Source: Acidobacteriota bacterium (GTDB lineage Bacteria > Actinomycetota > Acidimicrobiia > Spongiisociales > UBA5794). From it: a DNA stretch of 5,329 bases. A model generated the notes under the pieces. That model was not told where the DNA came from, did no database searches, and saw only the letters and a list, made by a program, of their open reading frames with translations. Positions 5,204 through 5,329 of this stretch are shown here, piece by piece; position 1 is the first letter of the stretch, and each line of letters begins with the position of its first letter. Made by a program: the position numbers and the translations under genes. The stretch covers positions 1-5,329 of the forward strand of contig SMXV01000046.1 in assembly GCA_004356175.1 (NCBI GenBank), given 5' to 3'.

Positions 5204-5329
5204 TCAGTTCGGTTCGAAAATTGTTGGTCGCGTTGTTGGTTTGACCCCGTATCTCAGGTTGCCGACGAGCGGAAAGATTTTCTTACCCAGGCGTGTGCGA
5301 TGCGCTCCACGCATCGCCTCGACTGATGG
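5204..5329 (-). CDS. Possible C-terminal end of an unknown protein (partial, right edge)
   Basis: On the minus strand a frame enters from the right edge and runs 41 residues to TGA (complement of 5204-5206). It reads naturally as protein: RTRLGKKIFPLVGNLRYGV followed by KPTTRPTIFEPN, with basic and aromatic residues and a polar Pro-rich tail. I do not recognise the family. The plus-strand alternatives here (5096-5326, Cys/Trp/Arg-rich) look less like protein. If real, the gene converges on gadB. The short length and missing start make this a weak call. Confidence 0.3.
   Translation of the reverse strand, partial: PSVEAMRGAHRTRLGKKIFPLVGNLRYGVKPTTRPTIFEPN
5297..5317. repeat. Perfect 8-bp inverted repeat with 5-base loop
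   Basis: GCGATGCG (5297-5304) and CGCATCGC (5310-5317) are exact complements around CTCCA. In either orientation an RNA would form a stable GC-rich hairpin, but no T-run follows on either side within view. It may be a terminator-like structure, a binding site or one unit of a dispersed palindromic repeat. It lies inside the doubtful minus-strand frame at the right edge. Confidence 0.45.

Noticed and set aside
5096..5326. 76-residue plus-strand ORF after gadB
   Set aside because: Rich in Cys, Trp, Arg and Ser without any motif or ribosome site; the minus-strand reading of the last third is more protein-like.

Overview
The window looks like chromosomal DNA from a moderately high-GC bacterium, most likely an actinobacterium. 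The reasons are the G/C-rich third codon positions, an AI-2E-type permease with an acidic/Ser/Gly-rich start and tail, a tRNA-Ala(GGC) fragment of the actinobacterial kind (anticodon loop CTGGCAG), and an IS30-type transposase start of a form I associate with actinobacteria. The taxon is inferred from composition and protein style, not from a marker gene.

Layout, left to right. Positions 1-120 hold the end of a charged, helical, coiled-coil-like protein. It is followed after 34 bases by a complete AI-2E family membrane protein (155-1318, +). Positions 1319-2014 are a gene-poor scar zone. It holds two overlapping small hairpins (1364-1386), the 5' half of a tRNA-Ala(GGC) gene (1538-1576) that stops at the anticodon loop, a PAP2 phosphatase C-terminal remnant (1577-1744) fused directly to it, a 10-bp inverted repeat (1706-1765), and a doubtful small minus-strand ORF with a CPVC motif (1766-1930). 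Next is an OsmC-like protein (2015-2533, +) that keeps two conserved cysteine positions but not the usual Glu near the first. Positions 2561-2768 are an IS30-family remnant: a terminal-repeat-like end, a good ribosome site and only the first helix-turn-helix of the transposase. Its stop overlaps, in a shared CTAG, the stop of the convergent membrane gene.

The right half is a divergent pair separated by 54 bases. On the minus strand (2765-3607) is a six-helix membrane protein made of three similar two-helix units resembling the YrhK domain. On the plus strand (3662-5044) is a full-length pyridoxal-phosphate glutamate decarboxylase of the GadB type, with active-site Lys277 and a C-terminal His. 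Positions 5045-5329 hold weak hairpins, a perfect 8-bp hairpin and possibly the end of a minus-strand gene running off the right edge.

Functionally the intact genes point to stress physiology: proton consumption by glutamate decarboxylation, an OsmC-type thiol protein and two membrane proteins of poorly defined role. No GadC-type glutamate/GABA antiporter lies in the window. I found no CRISPR array, intact mobile element or clearly new defence system. The most unusual points are the tRNA/PAP2 junction and the threefold-repeat membrane protein facing gadB.
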